NCBI GenBank assembly: GCA_964431685.1
Contig: CAYSLA010000012.1
Location: 1 to 38,754, forward strand
Origin: CAYSLA01 sp964431685
Lineage (GTDB): Bacteria; Armatimonadota; UBA5829
Direction: 5' to 3'
DNA length: 38,754 nt
Shown: piece by piece, positions 22,031-30,013 of the stretch
Position numbering within the stretch: the first letter of the stretch is position 1
How the letters are laid out: the number at the start of each line of letters is the position of its first letter
Notes under the pieces: generated by a model
What the model was told of the DNA's origin: nothing
The model's database searches: none
The model's input: the letters and a program-made list of their open reading frames with translations, nothing else
Translations under genes and position numbers: made by a program

Positions 22031-23041
22031 TCAGCACAAAAACATAGCGTCGCCAAAACTAAAGAATCTATATTTGCAGTCAACGGCCTCCCGGTATGCT
22101 TTCATAACCAGTTCCCGTCCTGCGAGTGCACTTACCATCATCAGAAGCGTTGATTTTGGTATATGGAAGTTCGTAACGAGACAGTCAACCACCTTGAACC
22201 GGTAACCCGGCGCAATGAAGACGCCCGTCTCTTCGGCCTTTGGCGCGACCTTCCCTGGTCTCAACGCAGCGCTTTCCAGCGCTCTCGCGGTGGTCGTTCC
22301 CACCGCGACGACCCGCCCGGAAGCTTCGTTCACGACCTGTGCACAATCCTCAGAGATCACGTACCACTCGCGGTGCATCACGTGATCTTCGATCTGTTCG
22401 GTTCTCACCGGTCTGAACGTCGCCACTCCGACGTGTAGAGTGATCCAAGCAGTGCGGACCCCTTTGGCTTGAATCCTCTCGATTAGTTCTGATGTAAAAT
22501 GTAGTCCGGCCGTTGGCGCAGCCGCAGAACCTTCCGCAGCCGCGTACACGGTCTGATACCTTTCGGAATCAACGAGTTCCTTGCGAATATACGGTGGCAG
22601 AGGCACACGCCCCTGCTGCGCAATCAACTCGTCGGGGTCGCCGGCTGCCTGAAACTTCAGAACCCTTCCGCCTTCTTCCGTTCGATCCAGAACCTCGCAC
22701 GAAAGAGACCCGTCAAAATGCAGCCTGACTCCCACTCCCACGCGCCGGCCGGGCTTCACCATTGCTTTCCAGACACCAGCCTCAACCCGGCTCAAGAGCA
22801 GCACTTCCACTCTGCCACCGGTCTCTTTTGTGCCCTCAAGTCTGCCTGGCACCACTCTAGTGTCGTTGAACACCACGACGTCCCCTGCGTGCAACAGGTC
22901 GACAATATCGCAGAATCGACGGTGTTCAATGGTCTCCGACGCCTTGTTCACTACCATCAACCGAGACTCATCCCGGTTAGCCAGTGGCTCCTGGGCGATC
23001 AGTTCCTCTGGAAGCGTGTAGTCGAAATCCCTGGTAAGCAT
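22031..23041 (-). CDS. queA: S-adenosylmethionine:tRNA ribosyltransferase-isomerase
   Basis: QueA moves the ribosyl group of SAM onto preQ1 in tRNA to form epoxyqueuosine. The 336-residue length is normal. It begins 'DFDYTLPEELIAQEPLANRDESRLM' and has 'FNDTRVVPGRLEGTKETGG', 'PLPPYIRKELVDSERYQTVYA', 'GSAAAPTAGLHFTSELI' and the C-terminal 'TNFHIPKSTLLMMVSALAG', all diagnostic. GGGGTG precedes the ATG. A strong promoter lies ~50 bases upstream, making this the first gene of the minus-strand series ending with the Cys protein. Other queuosine genes (tgt, queC-F) are not nearby. The leader is too short for a preQ1 riboswitch. Confidence 0.98.
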   Translation of the reverse strand: MLTRDFDYTLPEELIAQEPLANRDESRLMVVNKASETIEHRRFCDIVDLLHAGDVVVFNDTRVVPGRLEGTKETGGRVEVLLLSRVEAGVWKAMVKPGRRVGVGVRLHFDGSLSCEVLDRTEEGGRVLKFQAAGDPDELIAQQGRVPLPPYIRKELVDSERYQTVYAAAEGSAAAPTAGLHFTSELIERIQAKGVRTAWITLHVGVATFRPVRTEQIEDHVMHREWYVISEDCAQVVNEASGRVVAVGTTTARALESAALRPGKVAPKAEETGVFIAPGYRFKVVDCLVTNFHIPKSTLLMMVSALAGRELVMKAYREAVDCKYRFFSFGDAMFLC

Positions 23042-23092
23042 CCAGCACCCCGAAATATACAGGAGCCAAGCGGCGCGTCTTGGTATGACTAG

Positions 23093-23121
23093 ATTCTACA
23101 CTGAGAACGCCCGAATGTCAA
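23093..23121 (-). promoter_or_regulatory. strong promoter of the queA operon
   Basis: On the minus strand TTGACA (23121-23116), 17 bases, TAGAAT (23098-23093): perfect -35 and five-of-six -10. It is the best promoter match in the window. The gap 23042-23427 otherwise contains the tandem hairpins at 23344-23386 and no gene that I can support. Confidence 0.8.
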
Positions 23122-23343
23122 TGGATTTGCGTGGAAAGTTTCGCCATATTTCAGGCACGATTTGGCCAAATCTGGCTGACAAACTCAAATATATCTGCGG
23201 CACAGTGCGGGTTCAGCCCGGAGCAACGTGCAATCCTACCGGCAAGTAAGTAGTTGGATGACGTTATCTGGGCGGGCACCAGCCACAGAGTTGTTTTGGC
23301 ACTGCAGCACTGAGTGATTCAAGGTGGCTAATTTTTATGGTGG

Positions 23344-23386
23344 GCCCGACACTCCTGTCGGGCGGCGCCGGACAAGAGTGTCCGGC
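23344..23386. repeat. tandem pair of GC-rich hairpins
   Basis: GCCCGACA/TGTCGGGC (23344-23351 with 23356-23363, loop CTCC) is followed at once by GCCGGACA/TGTCCGGC (23367-23374 with 23379-23386, loop AGAG). Both are perfect 8-base stems and the two are sequence relatives. It lies just past the end of the coiled-coil gene on the minus strand and could serve as its terminator, but lacks a T tract. Confidence 0.6.
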
Positions 23387-23427
23387 CAGCCGCTGCCATC
23401 GGATGCAATTCACAGACCGTGAACTGC

Positions 23428-24093
23428 TTAGCTGCGAAGTTTCTGCCACCAGGCCTTGCGCTCGGTTCCATATTCGGTGTCCGCGTCCGGGTGTCTGCGC
23501 ACCGGCGCGGCATCCGAAGGCTCTTGCCCGGAGGATTCCTCGGAGGGTGTTGGTGTGGTTGACCTGGTGCTTTCGTCATCTACGGGGATGGCTTCCACGT
23601 CCGGTGTGGACGTTTCCTGAGTGAGCAGTATGTCACTATCCATCCCAGCCTTCTGAGACATTCTTACTCGCTCGGAGAGCGTTCCGAGGTCTCCCCAGTC
23701 GGATCTGAGCGGGCCTGATTCTGATATCTCGGCGTCCGGCACGCCGCTCTTCTCGAATAGCTCGTTGATTCGTGATATGCGGTCGGCCCATTCCTTCCGT
23801 TTGGGTTCCGGAAGTGCTTTGGCGATCTCCTTGAACTCCACGCTGGTCAGGGCCATGGTCTCCTGGGTGCGCTGAAGCATTCTGTTGGCCCAGTTCAGCA
23901 TTACATTGAGCTCTTTCTGACGCTCGAGCAGGGACATCACCAGCGTATAAGTATTGCGTTCGCGTTCGCGAGCATCCCAATACTGCTGTTCGAGCAGCTT
24001 GGCCTTCTGGCGCCAGATCGCCCCTTCGCGCCTGGCCTTATACAGCTTGTCCGTCAGTTCCGCTATTTTCTGTGACAGTTGGTCTTCGCTCAA
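23428..24093 (-). CDS. coiled-coil protein of unknown function
   Basis: The 221-residue protein has a long coiled coil from the start: 'LSEDQLSQKIAELTDKLYKARREGAIWRQKAKLLEQQYWDARERERNTY' (split here as about residues 1-49), then 'LLERQKELNVMLNWANRMLQ' and 'FKEIAKALPEPKRKEWADRI'. The last third is acidic, Ser/Thr/Pro-rich and probably disordered, ending 'KAWWQKLRS'. No membrane segment is seen. The TTG at 24093 follows GGAGG with an eight-base spacer, and the promoter at 24118-24146 would place the transcript start just upstream, ruling out the longer forms. It is divergent from the O-antigen-ligase gene, so a shared role in envelope biogenesis is possible but unproved. Confidence 0.72.
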   Translation of the reverse strand: MSEDQLSQKIAELTDKLYKARREGAIWRQKAKLLEQQYWDARERERNTYTLVMSLLERQKELNVMLNWANRMLQRTQETMALTSVEFKEIAKALPEPKRKEWADRISRINELFEKSGVPDAEISESGPLRSDWGDLGTLSERVRMSQKAGMDSDILLTQETSTPDVEAIPVDDESTRSTTPTPSEESSGQEPSDAAPVRRHPDADTEYGTERKAWWQKLRS

Positions 24094-24117
24094 GATTATC
24101 GCCTCCGAGTCCATACC

Positions 24118-24146
24118 ATTATCGGACAATTACGCGCTTCACGCAA
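24118..24146 (-). promoter_or_regulatory. promoter of the coiled-coil gene
   Basis: On the minus strand TTGCGT (24146-24141), 17 bases, GATAAT (24123-24118). The start of transcription near 24111 supports the TTG at 24093 as the initiation codon. Confidence 0.6.
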
Positions 24147-24173
24147 GTTATGATCGATAAGTTTGTTTCATAC

Positions 24174-24202
24174 TTGCTCATTTGTCGCCGGTGGGGTATC
24201 CT
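24174..24202 (+). promoter_or_regulatory. promoter of the O-antigen ligase gene
   Basis: TTGCTC (24174-24179), 17 bases, TATCCT (24197-24202). The -10 ends seven bases before the ATG at 24210, so the mRNA could begin at or next to the start codon. Confidence 0.5.
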
Positions 24203-24209
24203 AGATGCC

Positions 24210-26405
24210 ATGGATATGATTGCACTGCTGTGCGCGGTAATAGCTGCTCCCATTGTCGGAGGGGGCTTTGGTGAGCTCACCAACGGGCTCATTCAACTGG
24301 CCGTCTACTCAGCGCTGGCATTCAGGCTCCTGGTCTCTCGAGGCCGTGCCAACTTGGCCGTCCCGCCTGGCGCTGTGCTTCTTGGGGGTCTGTGCATAGT
24401 GACCGTGGCCTCACTGGTAGTATCCGTCTCCTTTTATCATGCCGCCAAACAGTCGCTGCTCGCCCTGGCGGGCGTTGTTACCTATATGATCACGGCCGAT
24501 CGCTGTCGCTCGCGTGCGTGGGCTTCAGCAGTCCTGTGGTCGGTCGTACTGTGCGGTCTGGGCGTGTGCCTCTATTCCATCAGGCAATATGCCATAAGCA
24601 CTGGCGGCGGAGCGCAGTTCTGGGCGGCGGTGCTGGGGCCGTCCGAGGCTATGCGGATGTTCGGCACGTTCGTCAATCCGGGGTTCTTCTCCGGCTTCCT
24701 GGCGATTGCCCTGGTTGTCGCGGTTGGGGTCTGCGTCGGGGCCGGGTCGACGCGGGCTTCTGTGTTGGCCGCTGTCTCGTGCGTCTTCATCACTGTTTCG
24801 CTTCTGCTGACCGGAACCAAGTTCGGGGCAGTATCCGCGGCAGCGGGGCTGCTGGTGTTTCTGGTCGTCGCTGCGGCCTGTCGTGCACTGACCGGAAGAG
24901 ACCTGCGCAGGCTGGCGATCTTGGCACTGGTTCTGATCCCGCTTGCTGTTGCATTCTCTGGTCCGCTTCGGCACAGGGTCACGGCAGCAGGGGCAAGTGG
25001 TTCACAGGTTCACTCCACCGCATTTCGCATATACACGTGGAAATCGACCCTGAAGATGATCGAGGCAAAGCCAGTGCTTGGGTTCGGCCCCGGTTCGTTT
25101 GACATCGTCTTTCCGCGATTTGCCATCGCCGGCCTGACCAAGCACGCTCACCAGTCCTATCTTCAGCTCGGGGCTGAGTCCGGCGCCGCTGCGCCGATAC
25201 TGCTGTGCGCAGCTTTGCTGGTTATACTGGTTCACGGGGTTAGGGGTGTCTCTATGCTTCGGGACAATCGTCCCGAAGCATATGTGCCGCCGGGAACTGT
25301 CCAGAATCAAGGTCAGGGTCAGATAGAATCAAGCTTCCTATGCTTCGGGACAAGCGTCCCGAAGCATATTGAGGGCTATGCTTCGCGGGCGTGTGCCCCG
25401 AAGCATGAACTGATTGATCCGGAACGCTGGCGAGTGGTGAATGCGGCCATCGTCGGTGCTATTGTTGCTTCTTGCACACGCAGCCTTGTTGATTCCGACT
25501 GGTATCTTGCCGGGATATGGATCCCGTTCTGGGCATTGGCCGGGGTGCTGGCGGGACAGACCAGCCCGATGAGAACTGTGGAGCTGACTAACAGATTCCT
25601 CGGATATCTTGCTGGTGGGATGGCGTGTCTTCTTGCGGCGGCAGGGCTGACCTTTGGATGCGGTGACGCAATGCTCAGTGCCTCATCTTCGGATTCCGGC
25701 TTGTCCGGCCGGGTTGCCAGACTTAGGGCAGGTGCTCGCTGTTCTCCTCTCAACCCGCGACTGCACCGCGAACTGGGCAAGGCGCTACTTCTCGAGGAAA
25801 ACGACGGCACCGGCGCAGTTCAGCAGATCAGCCGCGCGATACGTCTTTCTCCTCAGGACGGGGCCGGATACTTTGCACGAGGAAATGTTTACCAGCACCT
25901 CGGCCTTGTGTCAAAGGCAATCTCTGACTTCAAGACCGCTCTGCGTCTAAACCCGCATTCCACTCAGGTTATGCTTCGCCTCGCCGAGTGCTATGTGGCA
26001 AAGGGCGACGCGAGGGGTACTGAGTCTGTGTACGAAAGACTCATAGCCCAGGAGAACACCACCTACGAGCGGGTCAAAGGTGTTCCGGAGATGGTTGATA
26101 CGAGCTATGCCGTGGCGCATATCTACTTTGCTGACAAGTGTCGTGCGCGGGCTGAGTGGGCGCCCGCTTCAGATTACTACCTGGCTGCCATCGCCAGGCT
26201 CGAGCGCTGGCAGTCTAACGAGAACTACATCCAGATCGGTCTCTACTCCGGAGCCATCAGTGAGCAGGAGATCACTCGAAATGCACAGATGCTTCGGTCT
26301 GCCTACCTGGGCCTGGCGGACTGCTATGAGGCAGTGGGTGACGCGCAGAGAGCGTCGGAATTCCGCGGCAAGGCATCCGCGGTCAAGGACTTTCTTTCGG
26401 AGTAA
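24210..26405 (+). CDS. O-antigen ligase/polymerase-like membrane protein with TPR tail
   Basis: The 731-residue protein has about ten hydrophobic helices in its first ~470 residues. The Wzy_C-type core includes 'VLGFGPGSF' near 290 and 'HAHQSYLQLGAESG' near 312, the periplasmic-loop motif of O-antigen ligases and polymerases that join lipid-linked glycans. From ~500 the chain becomes TPR: 'LHRELGKALLLEENDGTGAVQQISRAIRLSPQDGAGYFARGNVYQ', then more repeats to the end, in the segment just before a large TPR protein. Residues ~348-399, between two membrane helices, are encoded by three hairpin repeats. The start is uncertain: 24210 lacks an SD, and an earlier ATG at 24150 lies before the promoter. 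It is divergent from the coiled-coil gene. Confidence 0.82.
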   Translation: MDMIALLCAVIAAPIVGGGFGELTNGLIQLAVYSALAFRLLVSRGRANLAVPPGAVLLGGLCIVTVASLVVSVSFYHAAKQSLLALAGVVTYMITADRCRSRAWASAVLWSVVLCGLGVCLYSIRQYAISTGGGAQFWAAVLGPSEAMRMFGTFVNPGFFSGFLAIALVVAVGVCVGAGSTRASVLAAVSCVFITVSLLLTGTKFGAVSAAAGLLVFLVVAAACRALTGRDLRRLAILALVLIPLAVAFSGPLRHRVTAAGASGSQVHSTAFRIYTWKSTLKMIEAKPVLGFGPGSFDIVFPRFAIAGLTKHAHQSYLQLGAESGAAAPILLCAALLVILVHGVRGVSMLRDNRPEAYVPPGTVQNQGQGQIESSFLCFGTSVPKHIEGYASRACAPKHELIDPERWRVVNAAIVGAIVASCTRSLVDSDWYLAGIWIPFWALAGVLAGQTSPMRTVELTNRFLGYLAGGMACLLAAAGLTFGCGDAMLSASSSDSGLSGRVARLRAGARCSPLNPRLHRELGKALLLEENDGTGAVQQISRAIRLSPQDGAGYFARGNVYQHLGLVSKAISDFKTALRLNPHSTQVMLRLAECYVAKGDARGTESVYERLIAQENTTYERVKGVPEMVDTSYAVAHIYFADKCRARAEWAPASDYYLAAIARLERWQSNENYIQIGLYSGAISEQEITRNAQMLRSAYLGLADCYEAVGDAQRASEFRGKASAVKDFLSE
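25253..25282. repeat. hairpin repeat family B, copy 1 (inside coding sequence)
   Basis: Perfect 13-base stem TATGCTTCGGGAC/GTCCCGAAGCATA with loop AATC. It is in frame in the ligase gene and encodes about ten residues ('MLRDNRPEAY' region). Confidence 0.85.
25339..25368. repeat. hairpin repeat family B, copy 2 (inside coding sequence)
   Basis: Same 13-base stem as copy 1 with loop AAGC, 86 bases downstream of copy 1 (period not a multiple of three, so it is read in another frame of the repeat, 'CFGTSVPKH'). Confidence 0.85.
25378..25406. repeat. hairpin repeat family B, copy 3 (inside coding sequence)
   Basis: A variant stem ATGCTTCG/CGAAGCAT with an inner GGGC/GCCC, loop GTGT and one bulged C. 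It differs at one base from the intergenic copy at 11363-11385 over 23 positions. Confidence 0.75.
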
Positions 26406-26490
26406 TCGTAGCAGGTCTGGGTAGACTCGCGATCGCGTCGGGAACGACAAGTGGTCTGCGCAGCCCACGTAGTTCCCGGTAGCCCACGTC

Positions 26491-26510
26491 ATTCCCGCGA
26501 CAGCGGGAAT
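26491..26510. repeat. hairpin repeat in the ligase-TPR gap
   Basis: Perfect stem ATTCCCGC/GCGGGAAT (26491-26498 with 26503-26510), loop GACA. It is of the widespread 'GTCATTCCCGC' type. It could also terminate the ligase transcript. No other feature is seen between 26406 and the promoter at 26547. Confidence 0.55.
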
Positions 26511-26546
26511 CCAGAGCTTCGGAACGCTGTCGCGCGGGCATCCGTA

Positions 26547-26575
26547 TTGACTACTGAGTGCGCCTGCAATAGAAT
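26547..26575 (+). promoter_or_regulatory. promoter of the large TPR gene
   Basis: TTGACT (26547-26552), 17 bases, TAGAAT (26570-26575); transcription would start near 26582, 27 bases before the TTG start. Five of six bases match at each box. Confidence 0.72.
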
Positions 26576-26608
26576 ACAGTAAAGAGCTAACTAGCGAGGT
26601 TGGATAAA

Positions 26609-29131
26609 TTGACTACGTCACAGGGTTTCCGTGTGGTTTTGGTGCTAATGTGTTTGTTTGGATTGGCGGCGCGTCCTGCGGTCGCACAACTGGATCAGCT
26701 CACCAAGCCGCGATATGAGAATGCCGTTAAGCTTCAGAAGGCTGGAAAGCTCGACGAAGCTCTAAAAGAGTTCATCGCCATCAAGAAGACGGATCCTAAG
26801 AACGTGGCCGTGATCGTGCAGATCGGGGTCATTCGTGCTACCAAGGGTGACATGCCTGGTGCGGAGGCGGCGTTCAAAGAGGCTCTGGCGCTGGCTCCCA
26901 AGGACTACGGCCTTCTGATGAACCTCGCCAGGATTTCCGTTGACCGTGACAAGAATAGCGAGGCAGCCTCGTATGCCGCGCGAGCTGCGGCGATCAAGCC
27001 CAAGGAGCTCGATCCGCGCATGATTGGGGGGATCGCCAATCTCAGACTCAAGAAATACGATGCCGCGATCAGCTCGTTCAAAGCGGGCCTGGCGATCAAG
27101 CCCAGTGATCAGGGCATTCGATACAACCTTGCTTACGCGTATATGAACGCGGAGCGCTATTCCGAATCTTCGTCCCAGCTTGACCAGTTGATCAAGTCCG
27201 ATCCGAAGTCAGGCCAGTTGAGGATGATGGCCGGTTTCGTATCGGAGAAATCCGGCAACAGGCAAGCGGCCATCAAACACTACGAAGCCGCGTCCAACGA
27301 CTCGTCCACCTCTCTTCCCGCGCTAATCAATCTGGCCAGGGTTTATGAGGAGCTCAAGCAGCCCGACAAGGCTCAGGTTGTCTTCTCCCGCGTGCTCAAG
27401 AGCGACCCCAAGAATCCCCAGGCCAATCTAGCCAAAGGTCAGGTGTTCTTCCAGCGGGGTGAGTTTGACAAAGCAAAGAGTCATTTTGAGGTCGCGCGAA
27501 CCGCTGATCCAAACAACTTGATGGCCAATATGTCTTTGGCGATGATCGGCGTTCAGACCAATGACCTTGTTCTGGTATCCAAGCGGTCGAACGATGTGCT
27601 CGCAGTAGACCCGAACAATCGACAGGCTATCGAACTTGCCGCTTATGTGCACGAAAGCAAGCAGCGCTACGATGAGGCCCTTGCCCTGTACCAGCGCTGG
27701 GAAAAGGCCTATCCCAAAGATGCTGCACCAAACCACAAGATGGCTCTGCTGTATCAGCGTCGGAATGATAGTTCCTCCTCGATCGCTCAGTTCAAGAAAG
27801 GCCTCGAGAAGGACCCCAAAGACGTTGCGCTTCTTTCGAGCTATGCCCAGGCGCTAAGGTTCTCCGGAGATTTCGCTGGGGCCAACGATTTATATGGCAA
27901 GATACTTGCTCTCAAACCGGGCGATCCGGACGCCTCGATAGGCTCAGCAGAGTGTCTCAAGAAACTGGAGAAGCCGGATGATGCGGTGGCCGTGCTGAAC
28001 AAAGCTATAGAGGCCAATCCGAAGAACGAGAACCTGAATATGACTCTGGCCAGGACGTTTGTCGAGCAGAAGAAGCCGGACGAGGCAATAGCGCAGTTCA
28101 AGAAGATACTGGAGTCTTCCCCCGACAACATGCCCGCACTGATGGGCCTTGCCTCTGTCTATGATGAACAGAAAGACTACCAGTCCGAGATCGATATATA
28201 TAGAAGTCTCGCCGAAAAGAACCCGAAGAACCCTGGGTTTGCCGCCAACGTGGTGCGAATCTACGAGAAATGGGAGAAGATGGACGAAGCGGTTGCCGAG
28301 GCGCAGAAACTGGTAGAATCCGCTCCCGAGGAGCTGGCTTACCGCAGCGTGCTGGGAGAACTGCTCGAAAAGAAGGGCGACAACGAGGGCGCCCTGGCTC
28401 AGTACGGCGAGATGGCCAAGAATGAGGACGATCGCGCCAAGGGCTACGCCTATGAGAAGTCCGGCGATGTATACGTAAAGATGGAAAAGCCCGAGGAGGC
28501 CATCTCCAGCTACAAGGATGCGCTCAAAATCCAGCCGGCCAACACTCGCGCGCTTGAAGCCTTGGGCAAGATATATGAGCAGCAGGAGAAGATAGACGAG
28601 TTCAACACCTATCTGAAGGATCTGGTGGCAGCGGGCGGCGATGACATGCCGTATCAGTTTGTCTTTGAGCAGTTGTCCACAGCCGGCAAGTCGGACGAGG
28701 CAATCAAGTTGCTGGAGGATGTCGCTGCCAGGGAGCAGGAAAACGTGAATGTGCTTCTTGCGCTGGGGACCGCGTATTCGCAAGCCGGCAAGATGGCCGA
28801 GGCGGCGGCGCAGTTCAACAAGTACCTGGCCAAGAACCCGGACAACCCGTTTGTGGTTCGGCGTCTAGCGCAGGTCTACAAGACCGGCGGTCAGTACGCG
28901 CAGGCACTGGAGCAGTATGAGAAGGCGCAACAGGTCTTCGGCAATGATCCGGAGTTCCTGAACGAGCTTGCGGCGACGTATGAAGCTGCGGGGATGATCC
29001 CGGAGGCGATACGGGCGTACAACAACTACCTGATCGTCAGGCCCGACGATGAGGCTGTCAAGAAGAAAGTCGAGAACCTCGGCAGCAAGCTCGGTGCAAC
29101 CATAGACCCATTCGCGCAGCCGCCACACTAG
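26609..29131 (+). CDS. large secreted or periplasmic TPR protein
   Basis: The 840-residue protein starts with a signal-peptide-like segment (about residues 4-27: 'GFRVVLVLMCLFGLAARPAVAQ' in two halves, Ala-x-Ala cleavage near 26). The rest is some 20 tetratricopeptide repeats, each with the usual 'A...Y..A' and 'P' turn, for example 'AVKLQKAGKLDEALKEF', 'LNMTLARTFVEQKKPDEAIAQFKKIL' and 'LNELAATYEAAGMIPEAIRAYNNYL'. It has no other domain, so it is a scaffold for protein contacts outside the inner membrane. The TTG at 26609 is nine bases after GAGG; an earlier TTG at 26600 abuts the SD. It follows the O-antigen ligase gene, which also ends in TPRs, hinting at a shared assembly. Confidence 0.87.
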   Translation: MTTSQGFRVVLVLMCLFGLAARPAVAQLDQLTKPRYENAVKLQKAGKLDEALKEFIAIKKTDPKNVAVIVQIGVIRATKGDMPGAEAAFKEALALAPKDYGLLMNLARISVDRDKNSEAASYAARAAAIKPKELDPRMIGGIANLRLKKYDAAISSFKAGLAIKPSDQGIRYNLAYAYMNAERYSESSSQLDQLIKSDPKSGQLRMMAGFVSEKSGNRQAAIKHYEAASNDSSTSLPALINLARVYEELKQPDKAQVVFSRVLKSDPKNPQANLAKGQVFFQRGEFDKAKSHFEVARTADPNNLMANMSLAMIGVQTNDLVLVSKRSNDVLAVDPNNRQAIELAAYVHESKQRYDEALALYQRWEKAYPKDAAPNHKMALLYQRRNDSSSSIAQFKKGLEKDPKDVALLSSYAQALRFSGDFAGANDLYGKILALKPGDPDASIGSAECLKKLEKPDDAVAVLNKAIEANPKNENLNMTLARTFVEQKKPDEAIAQFKKILESSPDNMPALMGLASVYDEQKDYQSEIDIYRSLAEKNPKNPGFAANVVRIYEKWEKMDEAVAEAQKLVESAPEELAYRSVLGELLEKKGDNEGALAQYGEMAKNEDDRAKGYAYEKSGDVYVKMEKPEEAISSYKDALKIQPANTRALEALGKIYEQQEKIDEFNTYLKDLVAAGGDDMPYQFVFEQLSTAGKSDEAIKLLEDVAAREQENVNVLLALGTAYSQAGKMAEAAAQFNKYLAKNPDNPFVVRRLAQVYKTGGQYAQALEQYEKAQQVFGNDPEFLNELAATYEAAGMIPEAIRAYNNYLIVRPDDEAVKKKVENLGSKLGATIDPFAQPPH

Positions 29132-29143
29132 AAACCTAGGCGA

Positions 29144-29179
29144 TGGGAGTGATAGGAACTATGGGTCATATCACTCCCA
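29144..29179. terminator. inverted repeat between convergent TPR and HAD genes
   Basis: Perfect 11-base arms TGGGAGTGATA (29144-29154) and TATCACTCCCA (29169-29179) around a 14-base loop, in the 60-base gap between two convergent stops. It is suited to end both transcripts; no T tract is visible. Confidence 0.5.
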
Positions 29180-29191
29180 CAGGGAACCAAT

Positions 29192-29959
29192 TTACTCCAC
29201 CACAATATCAGCGACGGACTCCACTATCTGGGTCGGCCTGAACGGGTATTTCGAGACTCCTTCCCGCGTGGTGACTCCCGTGAGGACGAGCACGGTTTCC
29301 AATCCGCTCTCCACTCCGGAGACGATATCGGTGTCCATGCGGTCGCCGACCATCACCGTCTCCTCGGAGTGCGAGCCAAGAAACCGCAGCGCACTTCGCA
29401 TCATTAGCGGGTTGGGCTTACCCACAAAATAAGGAGCCACCCCGGTAGCTTTCTCGATCAACGCGGCCAATGCTCCGCAGGCAGGCTCAATTCCGTGCTC
29501 GCTGGGACCGGTGGGGTCTGGATTGGTGGCGATGAACCGGGCGCCCGCCTGGATCAGACGGCTGGCCCGCGTGATATTGTCAAAGCTGTAGTTTGTGGTC
29601 TCACCCAACACCACATAGTCTGGCTTGCGGTCCGTGAGCACATAGCCGACGTCGTGCAGCGCCGCTGTAATCCCGGATTCGCCGATCACGAATGCCGAAC
29701 CGTGGGGCATCTGGCTGTGCAGGAACTGTGCCGTGGCCATCGCCGACGTGAACAAATGCTCCGGAGAGACCCTGAGGCCGACGCTGGTAAGCCTGTGAGC
29801 GAGGTCGCGAGGAGTGTAGATCGGGTTGTTGGTCAGAATGGCGAACTTGGCCCCTGCGCCCTCAAGCCGCTCAAGAAACTCCTGAGCGCCGGGTATGGGC
29901 CTGCTGCCGGTTACCAGCACGCCATCCATGTCGAGTAGATAGGTCTTTCTTGCTGTCAT
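29192..29959 (-). CDS. HAD-superfamily IIA phosphatase (NagD-like)
   Basis: The 255-residue protein has the HAD order of the NagD/4-nitrophenylphosphatase group: nucleophile motif 'YLLDMDGVL' with Asp10 and Asp12, 'FAILTNNP' near 40 (motif II), the C2 cap between, 'FVGKPNP' (motif III Lys) and 'MVGDRMDTDIVSGVESGLETVLVLTGV' (motif IV). It should remove phosphate from small sugar or nucleotide phosphates in the cytoplasm; the exact substrate is not evident. No SD precedes the ATG, but a very good promoter ends ten bases upstream, so the message may be nearly leaderless. The upstream gene on this strand (nitrilase family) ends 54 bases before. Confidence 0.9.
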   Translation of the reverse strand: MTARKTYLLDMDGVLVTGSRPIPGAQEFLERLEGAGAKFAILTNNPIYTPRDLAHRLTSVGLRVSPEHLFTSAMATAQFLHSQMPHGSAFVIGESGITAALHDVGYVLTDRKPDYVVLGETTNYSFDNITRASRLIQAGARFIATNPDPTGPSEHGIEPACGALAALIEKATGVAPYFVGKPNPLMMRSALRFLGSHSEETVMVGDRMDTDIVSGVESGLETVLVLTGVTTREGVSKYPFRPTQIVESVADIVVE

Positions 29960-29969
29960 GTCGAGACCA

Positions 29970-29998
29970 ATTATAGCCGACCCTCTACTGTGGTGCAA
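29970..29998 (-). promoter_or_regulatory. promoter of the HAD phosphatase gene
   Basis: On the minus strand TTGCAC (29998-29993), 17 bases, perfect TATAAT (29975-29970). The -10 ends ten bases from the ATG, leaving a leader of only about three or four bases and no SD. Confidence 0.68.
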
Positions 29999-30013
29999 AC
30001 CGCGGGTCTGGTC

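Noticed and set aside
23042..23092. preQ1 riboswitch in the queA leader
   Set aside because: The leader is only about 45 bases and shows no C-rich loop with an A-rich tail pseudoknot.
25253..25406. CRISPR-like or terminator cluster inside the ligase gene
   Set aside because: The reading frame continues through all three hairpins, no T tracts occur and spacing is irregular.
27944..28783. 279-codon antisense frame in the TPR gene
   Set aside because: Repetitive coding DNA with biased codons produces long antisense frames; there is no ribosome site or domain.
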